A stretch of DNA of 64,000 bases from an uncultured Saprospiraceae bacterium (GTDB lineage: Bacteria > Bacteroidota > Bacteroidia > Chitinophagales > Saprospiraceae), in the NCBI GenBank assembly GCA_937959115.1, contig CALGAW010000030.1, forward strand, positions 59,420-123,419. Direction: 5' to 3'. Made by a program: the position numbers and the translations under genes. The notes under the pieces are model-generated. The model did not search any database and was not told the DNA's origin. It worked only from the letters and a program-made list of their open reading frames with translations. Shown here piece by piece: positions 1 to 9,864 of this stretch (the first letter of the stretch is position 1; each line of letters begins with the position of its first letter).

Positions 1-795
1 ATGAAATGCTGGTTATTGACAGTTTTAATTTTCGTGTTTTCAAGTTGTACTCAGTTTGTTTATGTTTACGAAATTGAAAATGATGGAGTTATAAGCAATG
101 AGGAGTTATATGTTTATGAAGACAGTGTATTGCAAATAGCTTACTCATTTTGGGACAATCATGGTCGTCTTTGCTTCTTACTAACGAATAAATCTGATAA
201 ACCAATTTATATTGATTGGAAAAAATCATCGTTTATAAAAAATGGAAAGACATTTTCCTATTGGGAGGATGTTGAGATACGGAAACAAAACGGAGTTGAG
301 GTAAGCTCTCGGCTAAACAACGCATCACTTGAAAATACATTATTGCCGTTTAAATCGTTGTCAGTTGGTAGGGATTATTACAGTTCAGTCGAATATATTA
401 CAAAACAACAGAGAATTACATTTATTCCCCCAAAAACTAGTTTGATAAGGGATGATTATAAAATAATTAGAATGAATCTTAGAATTAATCAATCCAATCA
501 GAAGGTGATAGCTAAGGAGGGCACATACAGTAAGAAAAGCAATGTGATTACTGAAAATTTTACTAAAGAAAACAGCCCTTTGATATTTAGAAACTTCATA
601 ACCTATTCATACAATGAGGAATTCGATGAAGAAATCCGTGTTGATAATTTATTCTACTTGAACAGAGTAAAGAAAATGAGAAAACGTGAATTTCAGACTA
701 GACCAAAATTAGATAACGAAAGTAAAGAGTTTATAAGTTTTTATCCTTACAAAAACAATAAGGATTTTTATTGTATTGAAAAGAAAAGCTACTAA
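1..795 (+). CDS. predicted lipoprotein of unknown function
   Basis: A 264-residue exported protein of unknown function. Residues 1-15 form a short hydrophobic signal sequence followed by Cys16 in a lipobox (VFSSC), so it should be lipid-anchored in the periplasm or outer membrane. The rest is hydrophilic and rich in Lys, Asn and Tyr with alternating hydrophobic positions, which suggests beta structure. I recognise no catalytic motif. The ATG is the first base of the window, so upstream signals cannot be examined. An in-frame start further upstream is possible, but the lipoprotein signal makes this start convincing. No operon partner is evident; the next gene begins about 200 bp downstream, after a gap holding a small GCTTCG/CGAAGC inverted repeat at 857-869. 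Confidence 0.75.
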   Translation: MKCWLLTVLIFVFSSCTQFVYVYEIENDGVISNEELYVYEDSVLQIAYSFWDNHGRLCFLLTNKSDKPIYIDWKKSSFIKNGKTFSYWEDVEIRKQNGVEVSSRLNNASLENTLLPFKSLSVGRDYYSSVEYITKQQRITFIPPKTSLIRDDYKIIRMNLRINQSNQKVIAKEGTYSKKSNVITENFTKENSPLIFRNFITYSYNEEFDEEIRVDNLFYLNRVKKMRKREFQTRPKLDNESKEFISFYPYKNNKDFYCIEKKSY

Positions 796-998
796 CAAAA
801 AAACTACGGACATATAGCCCATTTTCATTCCAGGAAGGTTTGGGGATAGGTGCGGTGCTTCGTCGAAGCCAAAGATATCTCAGAATTTTAGCTGCTTTTG
901 ACTGCTTATTTTTCTTTGTTAATCAACCGTTCTATCTTTATTCACCGGGCTATACATTGTAGTTTTGAACCGTTGTAGGAGTATATTGAATTGAAAAA

Positions 999-1976
999 AT
1001 GAAAAGACAAACAATAAAAGATACCTATATCGGAACGCTGGATTGGTATGATGGAAAAGTGGTAGATTGGAATTCAGCAGGTAAAGCATACAGTCTAGAG
1101 GGTACAGAAACGCAACTTCATAAATACCATTTTGGTTTTGTGTGTGATGGCTCAATTTCTTCTTCTTGTGGGAGATACGCATTGATTTATCAGAAACTAG
1201 GCACAAAAGGCTTGTTGCTGAAAGATGGTGAACTGTTGCGAGAGATAAATAGAAGCTATTATCAGTCGGAAGTATACGAGTTTCCTGCAGTCTTTTGGGA
1301 TTACAAGGGAAGGACTTATCTAGTGCATTGTCCAAAAGAGTATTGCAGGATTGATATCGAAGATGTGGAGACAGGAATACTGATAACGGATACAGAAGAA
1401 CGTGCACCAGTTGATGTGTTTCATTCTAGGTTTGAGGTCAGCCCAGACAACAAGTATTTACTGAGTAAAGGTTGGGTATGGCATCCTTGGGACGTCGTAG
1501 AAGCGTTTGATCTTGAGCAGGGCTTTCACGATGCAACATTGTTAGATAAGGGTAAGCAAGCAGAATTAGATGCAGGGGAGCTTCAAGCAGCAACCTTCTT
1601 AAATGATTCTAAGGTGATCCTGCTTGAATCGAATGAAATTGACTATGATCATACTGCCAACACGATACACGTAGAAAACAAGTTATGTGTCTGGAATCTA
1701 GAGACCAATAAAATAGAACATTCTGTGGAAGCTGATGGGCCAATAGGTAATCTCTTCCCAATAGACAATGAACGGTGTTGGGATGTCTATGAATATCCAA
1801 AGATCATCGACCTGAAAACTGGGAAGATACTAGCAGAAGACAAGACGATTTTTTCTGGTCGACAAAGCTCTTCCATTATCCGCCATTTGGAGGATTTACC
1901 TAAAATTGCATTTGACCAGACCACTAGGCAACTGGCGATTACAAATGAGAATTCTATAGAAGTACTAACTCCTTAG
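999..1976 (+). CDS. hypothetical cytoplasmic propeller-like protein
   Basis: A 325-residue protein with no signal peptide or membrane segment. It has repeated short beta-rich units with Trp/Asp motifs, for example SPDNKYLLSKGWVW near the middle and LCVWNLETNK near residue 225. These resemble degenerate WD40 or YVTN-type propeller blades that report values as text-like repeats. No catalytic residues are recognisable. Codon usage matches the neighbours and the ATG follows an A-rich stretch typical of Bacteroidota starts. It is convergent with the next gene, with stop codons only 3 bp apart. The family assignment is inferred from sequence texture only; the gene itself is solid. Confidence 0.7.
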   Translation: MKRQTIKDTYIGTLDWYDGKVVDWNSAGKAYSLEGTETQLHKYHFGFVCDGSISSSCGRYALIYQKLGTKGLLLKDGELLREINRSYYQSEVYEFPAVFWDYKGRTYLVHCPKEYCRIDIEDVETGILITDTEERAPVDVFHSRFEVSPDNKYLLSKGWVWHPWDVVEAFDLEQGFHDATLLDKGKQAELDAGELQAATFLNDSKVILLESNEIDYDHTANTIHVENKLCVWNLETNKIEHSVEADGPIGNLFPIDNERCWDVYEYPKIIDLKTGKILAEDKTIFSGRQSSSIIRHLEDLPKIAFDQTTRQLAITNENSIEVLTP

Positions 1977-1979
1977 TTT

Positions 1980-2336
1980 CTATAACTTATAGATATCGGT
2001 GGGTGTACTACAGATAATCGCTTTCTTACCCTTTACCGCAATTGCTGATTTCAACAAATTGGGATTGCGGAGCAAGATGTTTAACCAATCTTCATCATCA
2101 AAGTCACGTCCACGAATGTTTTGTTGGTAAAATGGATCTGCTTTATTTAGCATTTCTCTTGGGTGCACACCTAGCAAATCGATGATGGCACTAAAGTGTG
2201 TGCTGGTTGCTGGATTCGTGTCGAATGCAAGGGAACGCACATGTCTGGAAAGAGATTGGGCGTGTGCAACTGTTTTTCTATCTGAGCTAGAATCAGGGTT
2301 GTAAATGATTAGAATCTCGTTTTCATGAATTCTCAT
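1980..2336 (-). CDS. ArsC/Spx-like thioredoxin-fold protein lacking the catalytic cysteine
   Basis: A 118-residue protein of ArsC/YffB/Spx-family length. The N-terminal strand and loop read IIYNPDSSSDRKT where arsenate reductases have IYHNPxCSxSR, so the family's catalytic Cys is replaced by Ser. The C-terminal part (LLRNPNLLKSAIAVKGKKA) matches the family's NPxLLxRPIVxxxGKA segment, but the substrate-binding Arg of RPI is also lost (KSAI). The fold is therefore recognisable while oxidoreductase chemistry is unlikely. A binding or regulatory role, as for Spx on RNA polymerase, is possible but unproven. It is convergent with the preceding gene and monocistronic, with a long AT-rich spacer upstream. 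Confidence 0.7.
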   Translation of the reverse strand: MRIHENEILIIYNPDSSSDRKTVAHAQSLSRHVRSLAFDTNPATSTHFSAIIDLLGVHPREMLNKADPFYQQNIRGRDFDDEDWLNILLRNPNLLKSAIAVKGKKAIICSTPTDIYKL

Positions 2337-2944
2337 AAGCTCAATATTAATTGGTTTGAAAATAGGCCTTTAAACAAATTCAAGCGATAGGTACAGATGT
2401 AATTCTATTAATGTAAAGGATTTTTATTACCCATGTGGGTTTTACTTATATTTAGAGTGACAGATTAAAGAACTATATTTTTTTAGCTTTAGTAAGAGGA
2501 TTTATATAGTAATTGAACGAATGGGGTGTGGGTTAAATTATTGTTAATGAGCCGTATGTGTGTGATGTTTCTTTGTAAAATGAGCGTTTTATTACTTTTG
2601 TAAATATTATATATTTGTTACACTTTGTTGTTTTGTTTATTTTAAAATATTCCAATATTGTTTAGTATTAGTTTTATATTTACCCTAAATTTTGATTTTT
2701 ATTTCGAAAATACCACATATAGCAGAATATTATCCTTCTTGTGTGTTGTCTTTAAGCTGTTGTTGTTTCAATCAATTTGAACTGCGTAATTTACCCATAG
2801 TAGATTTATTGTAATATGTTATTGGTTTTCAGTCTTTTATGTGCAAGTTATTTTGGGAATAAAGATCATTTTATGTATTTTGTTGTCATGTATGAAGCAT
2901 TTCTATTGTAGCTTCAGATTTATCGTCAGATTTAAATAAGCATT
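2337..2944. other. 608-bp AT-rich intergenic region between divergent genes
   Basis: No open reading frame of convincing quality lies here. It separates the divergent ArsC-like gene and the giant G8/beta-helix gene and is very AT-rich. One good Bacteroidota-type promoter is present (2573-2600). The remaining 345 bp up to the ATG at 2945 would form a long untranslated leader or hold further promoters. I saw no strong hairpin. Confidence 0.5.
2573..2600 (+). promoter_or_regulatory. candidate housekeeping promoter for the G8/beta-helix gene
   Basis: TTG at 2573-2575, a 17-bp spacer, then TACTTTTG at 2593-2600, an exact match to the Bacteroidota -7 consensus TAnnTTTG. It lies about 345 bp upstream of the ATG at 2945, so use by that gene would imply a long leader. 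The motif match is direct; its use is inferred. Confidence 0.4.
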
Positions 2945-5900
2945 ATGAATAAGTTGTTATTGTTGTTCTTTTTAAGTTGGTTGTTTCCAACTGCAGAAAT
3001 TGATAAGCAAGATGAAATTTTAATACCAGACGAGGTTGCTATGTGTGGGACACTGGAGATAGACCTTAATAATGAAGCACTAGTTACAGTTCTGGTTAAC
3101 AATGGTAACTGGAGTAATCCAGGAACATGGAGTACAGGTCAAGTACCTGGACCTGCTGATCAAGTTCGTATTCAGGACAATTTTACAGTGATTCTGGATA
3201 TGCAAAATGTAACAATCCGACAGCTAACAATCAATGGTACGCTGAAAGTAAATCGGAATCAAGATGTCAATTTAACCTCTGACTGGATTGTAGTCAATGG
3301 GCAAACCGCGATGCTGGATTGGGGGACTGCAACTGATCGATATACGGGAAATGCAGTCATCACCCTAAACGGTAATGATGAAAACTATAGTTATGCAGGC
3401 ATGCTCGGAAATAAGTTCCTAGGCGTGATGGGTGGTGCAACACTTGAGATGCACGGTGTATCGAAACGATCATGGACAAAACTAAACCAGAAAGCAGACA
3501 TCGGAGCCAATCAAATTACCTTACTTGATGCAGTAGACTGGAGTGTTGGTGATCAGATTGTCATCGCTTCAACGGATTTCGATCCACACGAGGCAGAGAA
3601 GCGAACCATTACTGCGATTTCTAGTAACAGCAAAACACTTACACTGGATGCTCCACTTACATATATGCATTGGGGTACACTACAATCCTATAAGAATGGA
3701 GCATTTTCTCTTGATGAGCGAGCTGAAGTAGGTCTACTTACCAGAAACATAAAAATCCAAGGAAATCAGAACTCAGCAACTACTCTGTTTGGGGGGCACG
3801 TGATGGGGATGGTGAGTAGTAGCATGAAGGTGTCAGGGGTACAGTTTTATAGAATGGGGCAAGCTGGAAAACTTGGACGTTACCCGTTTCATTGGCACTT
3901 AGTTAAAGATGCTACGAATCAATACATTAAGAACTCGACAATTGAAAAGTCTTATAATAGAGCGATCACAGTGCATGGTACTGATAATGTGGTAGTGGAA
4001 GACAACGTTGCATATGACCATATTGGTCATGGCTTTTTCCTAGAAGATGCTTCTGAAACAGGGAATCAATTCATAGGCAACTTAGGACTTGTCTCGCGTG
4101 TACCAACAGTTGCTCAAGCGATTGAAAAGCATGATATTACCTTGAGAAAGGGTAGAAATATGTCTCCAGCTACCTTCTGGATTACCAACAATGAAAACAG
4201 CTTTGATGGAAATGTGGCCGCAGGCTCAGAAGGAACAGGGTTTTGGTTTATCACACCAGAATATGATTTCGCAGGAAGACGACCAACCGTTAATCTGTTT
4301 GAACAACCCTTTACAAAATTTGATAACAACGTCGCACACTCAAACCTCGGACTTGGAGTCGCGTTTAACGGCGAATTCATTTTTGTTGATTCTGTTGATG
4401 TTTTGAATACCACTAAAACAGTTGCACCAAACCCACACTTCTATAATAACTTGATTTATAAGAATGAAGGTAACGGACTTTGGACACTTACAAGAGCTGC
4501 TGTTTATGAAAATTTCATCTTCGCTGATAATGGAGCGTCAACCTTTCACGTCTTTCACCAAACCTTTAAAAACAATCTCTTTGTTGGACGGTCAGCTAAC
4601 TATGGCACATTGGTTGGTGCAGAAGATATTGCGCTTGGTTATAATCTGCCGAATGACTTGGTTATACAACGGAAATCTCGCTTCAATGCCTTCGCCTTTT
4701 ATGATGGCCCCCTAGGAATAGAAGATTGTCATTTTGATGGATTTAATGATGATAATTCGCAAATAATGCAGATTCTTGGTGCTGCAGTTGTGTCAACATC
4801 AAACTATAATAGAAACGTTACGTTCGGACCAGATGTCGACCCATCAAAAATCTTATCTTATCTATCGACAGGTCGAGATGGGTTTAGAGGAATCAATCAT
4901 TCTGATGGAAATAATACCACTGTTTATAATGACTTAGATGCTTCGATGACTGGTAAAGTAGGGGCTTATTCTGTAAAAATCGTTCCACCAAATACCGTTT
5001 ACCCTTATGACCTTGATTATTTCAGGGAACCAGGTGCAACAGCAGAAGATGACTGGGATGCATGGTATAACCCGACTGCAAAATTTGGAATAATTGAAGC
5101 GAAAGGGGTTACTGTTCCTAACAAGGAAACAAATATTTACACGACAAGAGTAAAGAATGGTCAGAAAGTCACCACCAGCTTAGAAGATGCTTCAAAAGCA
5201 AATGCAAACCATTGGAAAACGTTGAATATTATGAATGGTGGTTATGATTACATTATTCAACCAACGGAAGTTTCTAAGTCTTACCGCTCAATGAAATTAA
5301 GTAATGTAGGCCCTGGAGAATACGTTGATGTTAATATCGTCAATGTTCCAAATGCAGTCTCAATTGAGAAATTTGTAGCCAATGATCCAGAACCATTAGT
5401 ACCATATGGCTCAGTGCTTGCTTTGCGCAACCAAACAGCACAAACAGGTTACGTCGTTGATGATAACACAATTTACCTGCGTTACGTTGCTACAAACGAA
5501 AATGATGTTTATGGAACAAGTTATCGAACGGCAGAGTCTGTATTGTTTAATGTAATTTGGACCGATGCACTTGCAGAATCTTGGTACAATCAAAAAGCAG
5601 TTCCTATTGCTGAATATAACACTGGTGTTGATAGCCGTGGTTCACTTTCGCAAAGTGGAGATTTACCACTAAGTACAATTACTGCTTCGGGAAATAATGA
5701 ATTTAATGTCTTCAGTGTTTATAGTGATAATGATAATACCATTGAATATACCGATTACAAGTTAAACATTGGCCACCAAGTATGGACCGGTGCACCAACA
5801 CTTAACATTAATTTTGGAGGCAATTGGGCTCCTCAAGTTTGGATTAGAGATGAAACCACCTATCATTATCTTGGACTCTTGAATAATGGAAATAACACCC

Positions 5901-8407
5901 TTTCACTAGCAGGACTTCCTTCAAAACTTTGGGATGTGAATCAAATTCTTCTTCGTTTTTATGAAGATAAGAAAATTGGAAACGGTCCTTCTCCAACATT
6001 GATTAACATCCATGAAATTACCCTAGGTACTGGACAAGGAGATAGTGATGGTGATGGAATAATTGACGAAGATGAGTTAACACAGTGCAGAAACCCAAGT
6101 GATGCTGCTGACTTAGGGTTTGATTTTACGACTTCCGATTTAGGATGGTCAAAACATAATGTCACCGCTCAAAACTTTACCTCTAGAGAAAACTGGGTCA
6201 TGAGAGTCGATTTTCAAACGGATCCAAGAATTGAAAAAACTGGCCTCGATTTTCAAGGAACTGATTTTTCAGAAATTCATGTTCGATTTAAATCACAACG
6301 TGCTCAAAACGTAGATTTATTTTGGGCTACAGCTGCAAATCCTACCTTCGATGCGACAAGGTCAGCTTCCTATTATTACGCCTCTACATCTGAGGAGTGG
6401 GATGTCGCTGTATTCGATATGTCTAATGACCCTGCTTGGACCACCGCTAATATTACTAAACTCCGATTTGATATGCCTTCCTCTGCTACAGCAAGAGTGC
6501 ATACCACGATCGATTATATAAGAACTGAAAATGGTACGTTTGTATCAACAGTTGCTAGTGGTTCATGTGCTTCAGGCGCGGAGTTTGAAGCAACAGTAAC
6601 CAATCCAGATCCTTCGGATACCTTTCAATGGCAATACAAGGATACTGACCAGAACTGGATTGATGTCGTAGGAGAAACAGGAGAAACGACCACGTTGTTA
6701 ATCACATCTACTAATATTAATCAGCCTCATAGAATTCGAGTTTCTAGAAATGGATGTGAGCAATTCAGTACACCAGTCATTTCAACGATTACTGCTGTTC
6801 CACCAACCGTTGTGATGCCTCCAAACTCATCTGTTTGTCAGACAAATGGGCTCGTTTCATTATCCGCAACTCCAGAAGGTGGTGAATGGACAGGGAATGG
6901 TGTTGTCGGAAACGCTGTCTATATCAATGCAGGCGGTCCTGCAATGAGCTTAGCAGGGATTAACTGGCTTGCAGATGTGTATAATAATGGAGGAACGCCT
7001 TATTCATACCCACCGAATACAGCAATAGAAAATTCAGCTTTTGAGCCTCTTTATCGCACAGAACGAAACAATTCGGGTAGTCTTGAATATGATATTCCTG
7101 TAACGAATGGTGATTATTATGTACAACTTCATTTTGCAGAAGCTTGGCCAACTGCTCATACTGCAGGAGTCCGTGTCTTTGACATAGAGGTAGAAGGAAA
7201 CACATTAGCCTCTAATTATGATATTTTTGCGACAGCAGGTGCTAACACAGCTGCCCTTGTAACTTATACGGCAACCGTTACAGATGGAAGTATTGATATT
7301 GACTTGACTGCGGTTGTTCAAAATCCGAAAATTAATGCGATTTCTATTTTGCCAAGAAGCTTTGATCCTTCTTCAACAGTTCTAGCAACTCAAACATTGA
7401 CCTATGACTATACTGACCAAGTTACGGGCTGTTCAGCATCGGGAGCTTCTACGATTACAGTGACTGCAGGACCAGATGTGACTGCCTTTGGTAGTACAAG
7501 TATTTGTGCTGGAAGTGCTGTCAGTTTGCAAGGGTTTACCAATACAACAGGGACAACGATTAACTATGCTTGGTATGTCGCTGGAACTAATGTTCCTATT
7601 TCTAATCTACAAAATCCAGTTGTTGCACCAACGAATGACACTGATTATGAGTGTGAGGTAACTGTTGATGGATGTACTTCTTTACGATCAGGAATTGTTT
7701 CCATTACCATGAATCCTACTAATGAGATTTGTGGATCCGCGAAAGCATTGCTAGAAGGCCCTTTTTCAGGTAGCTTTATGGCTGATGATCTCAAGGAAAA
7801 TGGTTTACTTCCTCTAGCTGAACCGTACACAGGATTAGGCTATAGTCTGATGACTAATGCTGGCCAGACCACTAGCGCTGCAGAACTATCTGGGAATGGA
7901 ACAAATGATGACATTGTTGATTGGGTACTTGTTCAGATCCGTGATAAAAACGATCCTTCTATCATAGAATACCACACGGTTATGTTGTTGGAGCAGGATG
8001 GAGATGTCGTCACCATTGAAAATGGTCGTAAAACAAACGTTTTCTCATTCAGTTTGCCACATGATTCTTATTATTTATCAATCATTCATCGGAATCATCT
8101 ACCGGTGATGACTGCTACCCCAGTTGCTTTTAACGGTGTTCCTACAATGATTGATTTTACCTCACCGAGTATGGCAACCTATGGCAATGGGGCAAGGAAA
8201 GAGCTTACACCAGCGCTCTGGGGTCTGATTTCGGGTGATGCCGATAACAATAATATAGTCAATGCGTCTGACAGAAGTACCACTTGGAACTACAGAAACC
8301 AGACTGGTTATTTACTGCAAGATGTGACGTTAGATGGTACTGTGAATGCAGCAGATCGAAGCGAAACTTGGAATAATCGGAATCTTTTTGGCACGATTGA
8401 TAAGTAA
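2945..8407 (+). CDS. secreted G8-domain / CEMIP-like beta-helix protein with malectin and dockerin-like modules
   Basis: A giant extracellular protein of 1820 residues. A signal peptide covers about residues 1-18. Residues 50-175 are a G8 domain (NGNWSNPGTWSTGQVPG followed by conserved Gly and aromatic positions). Residues 270-640 form a right-handed beta-helix with the CEMIP/TMEM2-type signatures TRNIKIQG, HWHLVKDA and AYDHIGHGFFLEDASETGN. Next come a calcium-binding TSP3-like stretch (DSDGDGIIDEDE, about 1035), a jelly-roll-like region, Ig-like segments, and a malectin-like carbohydrate-binding domain (about 1335-1470). The last 225 residues are a module shared with three other proteins here, ending in two dockerin-like loops (DADNNNIVNASD and DVTLDGTVNAAD). 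Animal G8/beta-helix relatives depolymerise hyaluronan, so a polysaccharide target is likely but unproven. No T9SS type A domain is visible. Confidence 0.85.
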   Translation: MNKLLLLFFLSWLFPTAEIDKQDEILIPDEVAMCGTLEIDLNNEALVTVLVNNGNWSNPGTWSTGQVPGPADQVRIQDNFTVILDMQNVTIRQLTINGTLKVNRNQDVNLTSDWIVVNGQTAMLDWGTATDRYTGNAVITLNGNDENYSYAGMLGNKFLGVMGGATLEMHGVSKRSWTKLNQKADIGANQITLLDAVDWSVGDQIVIASTDFDPHEAEKRTITAISSNSKTLTLDAPLTYMHWGTLQSYKNGAFSLDERAEVGLLTRNIKIQGNQNSATTLFGGHVMGMVSSSMKVSGVQFYRMGQAGKLGRYPFHWHLVKDATNQYIKNSTIEKSYNRAITVHGTDNVVVEDNVAYDHIGHGFFLEDASETGNQFIGNLGLVSRVPTVAQAIEKHDITLRKGRNMSPATFWITNNENSFDGNVAAGSEGTGFWFITPEYDFAGRRPTVNLFEQPFTKFDNNVAHSNLGLGVAFNGEFIFVDSVDVLNTTKTVAPNPHFYNNLIYKNEGNGLWTLTRAAVYENFIFADNGASTFHVFHQTFKNNLFVGRSANYGTLVGAEDIALGYNLPNDLVIQRKSRFNAFAFYDGPLGIEDCHFDGFNDDNSQIMQILGAAVVSTSNYNRNVTFGPDVDPSKILSYLSTGRDGFRGINHSDGNNTTVYNDLDASMTGKVGAYSVKIVPPNTVYPYDLDYFREPGATAEDDWDAWYNPTAKFGIIEAKGVTVPNKETNIYTTRVKNGQKVTTSLEDASKANANHWKTLNIMNGGYDYIIQPTEVSKSYRSMKLSNVGPGEYVDVNIVNVPNAVSIEKFVANDPEPLVPYGSVLALRNQTAQTGYVVDDNTIYLRYVATNENDVYGTSYRTAESVLFNVIWTDALAESWYNQKAVPIAEYNTGVDSRGSLSQSGDLPLSTITASGNNEFNVFSVYSDNDNTIEYTDYKLNIGHQVWTGAPTLNINFGGNWAPQVWIRDETTYHYLGLLNNGNNTLSLAGLPSKLWDVNQILLRFYEDKKIGNGPSPTLINIHEITLGTGQGDSDGDGIIDEDELTQCRNPSDAADLGFDFTTSDLGWSKHNVTAQNFTSRENWVMRVDFQTDPRIEKTGLDFQGTDFSEIHVRFKSQRAQNVDLFWATAANPTFDATRSASYYYASTSEEWDVAVFDMSNDPAWTTANITKLRFDMPSSATARVHTTIDYIRTENGTFVSTVASGSCASGAEFEATVTNPDPSDTFQWQYKDTDQNWIDVVGETGETTTLLITSTNINQPHRIRVSRNGCEQFSTPVISTITAVPPTVVMPPNSSVCQTNGLVSLSATPEGGEWTGNGVVGNAVYINAGGPAMSLAGINWLADVYNNGGTPYSYPPNTAIENSAFEPLYRTERNNSGSLEYDIPVTNGDYYVQLHFAEAWPTAHTAGVRVFDIEVEGNTLASNYDIFATAGANTAALVTYTATVTDGSIDIDLTAVVQNPKINAISILPRSFDPSSTVLATQTLTYDYTDQVTGCSASGASTITVTAGPDVTAFGSTSICAGSAVSLQGFTNTTGTTINYAWYVAGTNVPISNLQNPVVAPTNDTDYECEVTVDGCTSLRSGIVSITMNPTNEICGSAKALLEGPFSGSFMADDLKENGLLPLAEPYTGLGYSLMTNAGQTTSAAELSGNGTNDDIVDWVLVQIRDKNDPSIIEYHTVMLLEQDGDVVTIENGRKTNVFSFSLPHDSYYLSIIHRNHLPVMTATPVAFNGVPTMIDFTSPSMATYGNGARKELTPALWGLISGDADNNNIVNASDRSTTWNYRNQTGYLLQDVTLDGTVNAADRSETWNNRNLFGTIDK

Positions 8408-8520
8408 GAATTGAAGGGAACTTCGAACACTAAAGCTACCAAATATCGATGGAAGAATTTCGAAGGAAATGAAAAGAATTTGTAATCGTTAAATTATTAG
8501 AACAAAAAACAGATAAACGT

Positions 8521-8551
8521 AATGGCTGTCCATTGGCAGCCATTTTTTTTT
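8521..8551 (+). terminator. intrinsic terminator between convergent genes
   Basis: Arms AATGGCTG (8521-8528) and CAGCCATT (8537-8544) make an 8-bp stem with an 8-nt loop, followed by a run of T to 8551. It lies 113 bp after the giant gene's stop and upstream of the convergent anti-sigma gene's stop. Confidence 0.8.
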
Positions 8552-8589
8552 GAGCAGCAAGGTTTTACCTATCCTTCATCTGAAGAAAA

Positions 8590-9252
8590 TCATTGCAATT
8601 TCTCTAACGCTTGATTTGCCACCCAATGTAATCGAGAGTCATCAGCCTTCAGTATTCCACTTAATACTGCTTTAGCCTCCGCTTTTCTGCCTAGTCGAAA
8701 CAAGGCATCTGCTTTCAAAAATTGTGCGGCAGCCCGCTTTTTAGGTAGTTCTTGGATGGTTCGGTCAAACAAAGGTAACGCAAGCTGGTACTCTTGATTT
8801 TTGAAATGCGACATACCTAGTTGAAATGCAGACTTTGGTGAATCAGAATTTGCGCCTTTCGTTCCACTAAAATTAAAGGCAATCAGCTCGGTTGTAACGG
8901 ACTCCATTGGATTGGAAGGTGCCTGAAACCATAAAGAGTAGACACCAATAGTTAGTAGGAGCATTGCTGCAATTCCTAGCAACCAACGAAGGTTGTTTGA
9001 GCGGTTTGGTTGTAGCGGAACAACAGGAGTCTCCTTGACCTGTTCTTCGGTTTCCTCTAGAGCATTCATCCTGCTTTTAAAGTCTTGAAATTCTGTTTTT
9101 TCCTTGTGCTGTATGCCAGCTATTGCAAGCTGGTGCAGTCGAATCTCATTGGCGAGATCTGGATTGGTTTTGATTTCATTTTCGAAGGTGTCGCGGTCTT
9201 CTGGAGTCATTTCCCCCTCCAGATATTGCTCTATTTTATCGGTAAATTGCAT
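8590..9252 (-). CDS. membrane-anchored anti-sigma-factor-like protein with periplasmic TPR region
   Basis: A 220-residue single-span membrane protein. Residues 1-45 resemble the N-terminal helix of anti-sigma factors (DKIEQYLEGEMTPEDRDTFE, then a conserved Asn-Pro-Leu turn) without zinc ligands. Residues 90-109 are the membrane helix. Residues 140-220 are TPR-like (FQLGMSHFKNQEYQLALPLF, ADALFRLGRKAEA) and should lie in the periplasm. It sits 30 bp downstream of the ECF sigma gene on the same strand, the usual sigma/anti-sigma order. The likely role is to hold the sigma factor at the membrane until the TPR side senses a protein or is cleaved. The role is inferred from context; the architecture is visible directly. 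Confidence 0.75.
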   Translation of the reverse strand: MQFTDKIEQYLEGEMTPEDRDTFENEIKTNPDLANEIRLHQLAIAGIQHKEKTEFQDFKSRMNALEETEEQVKETPVVPLQPNRSNNLRWLLGIAAMLLLTIGVYSLWFQAPSNPMESVTTELIAFNFSGTKGANSDSPKSAFQLGMSHFKNQEYQLALPLFDRTIQELPKKRAAAQFLKADALFRLGRKAEAKAVLSGILKADDSRLHWVANQALEKLQ

Positions 9253-9282
9253 AAAGTCTGATTATTGTGTTGCAAAGTCTAT

Positions 9283-9864
9283 TTAATGAGTAAGTAAGCC
9301 TTTAATGTATTGCCCTAATTCAGCGTTTTGCTCAATTAGTTTTTTAAGTTTGTTCATACACTCTGAACTATTGTTTTTGACAGTGCCAAGTGCCAATCCC
9401 AGTTCTTCTGCGATCTCTTTTTGTTTCAAGCCATCCTGATACCGCATGAGTAGTATCTTACGACAGTTTTCTCCTAGTTTTTGGTCAAATACTTCTTGAA
9501 TTTTCTGTAATACTTCATCCTCAAAAACACTTGTAGTAGTTGAGCGTTTGTTTTCTTTTATTACTGTAAGCTCCTCTAGTTTTCTAGCGCGCGTTTTATG
9601 ATAGATCCTGCGATTGATCAAGGTATATAGATATGCTTCTAAATTTCCTGTTGTCTTGTATTCAAACGTACTATTCCTAGTGTTTTCAAGCAGTTTAAAG
9701 ACACCCCAATAAAAGATGTCATCCTTATCTTCTGCATTGAAATAGCTAGGAAATCGATGCTTACGCAGAAAAAAATCTTTCTGTGCATTAAGCATTTTCA
9801 ATCCCTGATTTTCCTGTCCACGGTTTCCAGAACGTATCAGGTGGTAGATTTTCTGTTCATCCAT
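9283..9864 (-). CDS. RNA polymerase ECF-type sigma-70 factor
   Basis: A 193-residue sigma factor. Region 2 spans about residues 25-95 (DDIFYWGVFKLLENT, LEAYLYTLINRRIYHKTRA) and region 4 about 130-185 (CRKILLMRYQDGLKQKEIAE, followed by a GTVKNNSSEC recognition helix). It belongs to the group common beside TPR/CHAT genes in Bacteroidota. It forms an operon with the TPR anti-sigma gene 30 bp downstream. A TAnnTTTG-type promoter lies about 75 bp upstream. The targets are unknown; the flanking secreted-protein genes are natural candidates. Confidence 0.88.
   Translation of the reverse strand: MDEQKIYHLIRSGNRGQENQGLKMLNAQKDFFLRKHRFPSYFNAEDKDDIFYWGVFKLLENTRNSTFEYKTTGNLEAYLYTLINRRIYHKTRARKLEELTVIKENKRSTTTSVFEDEVLQKIQEVFDQKLGENCRKILLMRYQDGLKQKEIAEELGLALGTVKNNSSECMNKLKKLIEQNAELGQYIKGLLTH

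Noticed and set aside
919..1407. 162-codon minus-strand frame overlapping the propeller-like gene
   Set aside because: It runs antisense through a well-formed gene, has no family features and its codon use is a mirror of the plus strand.
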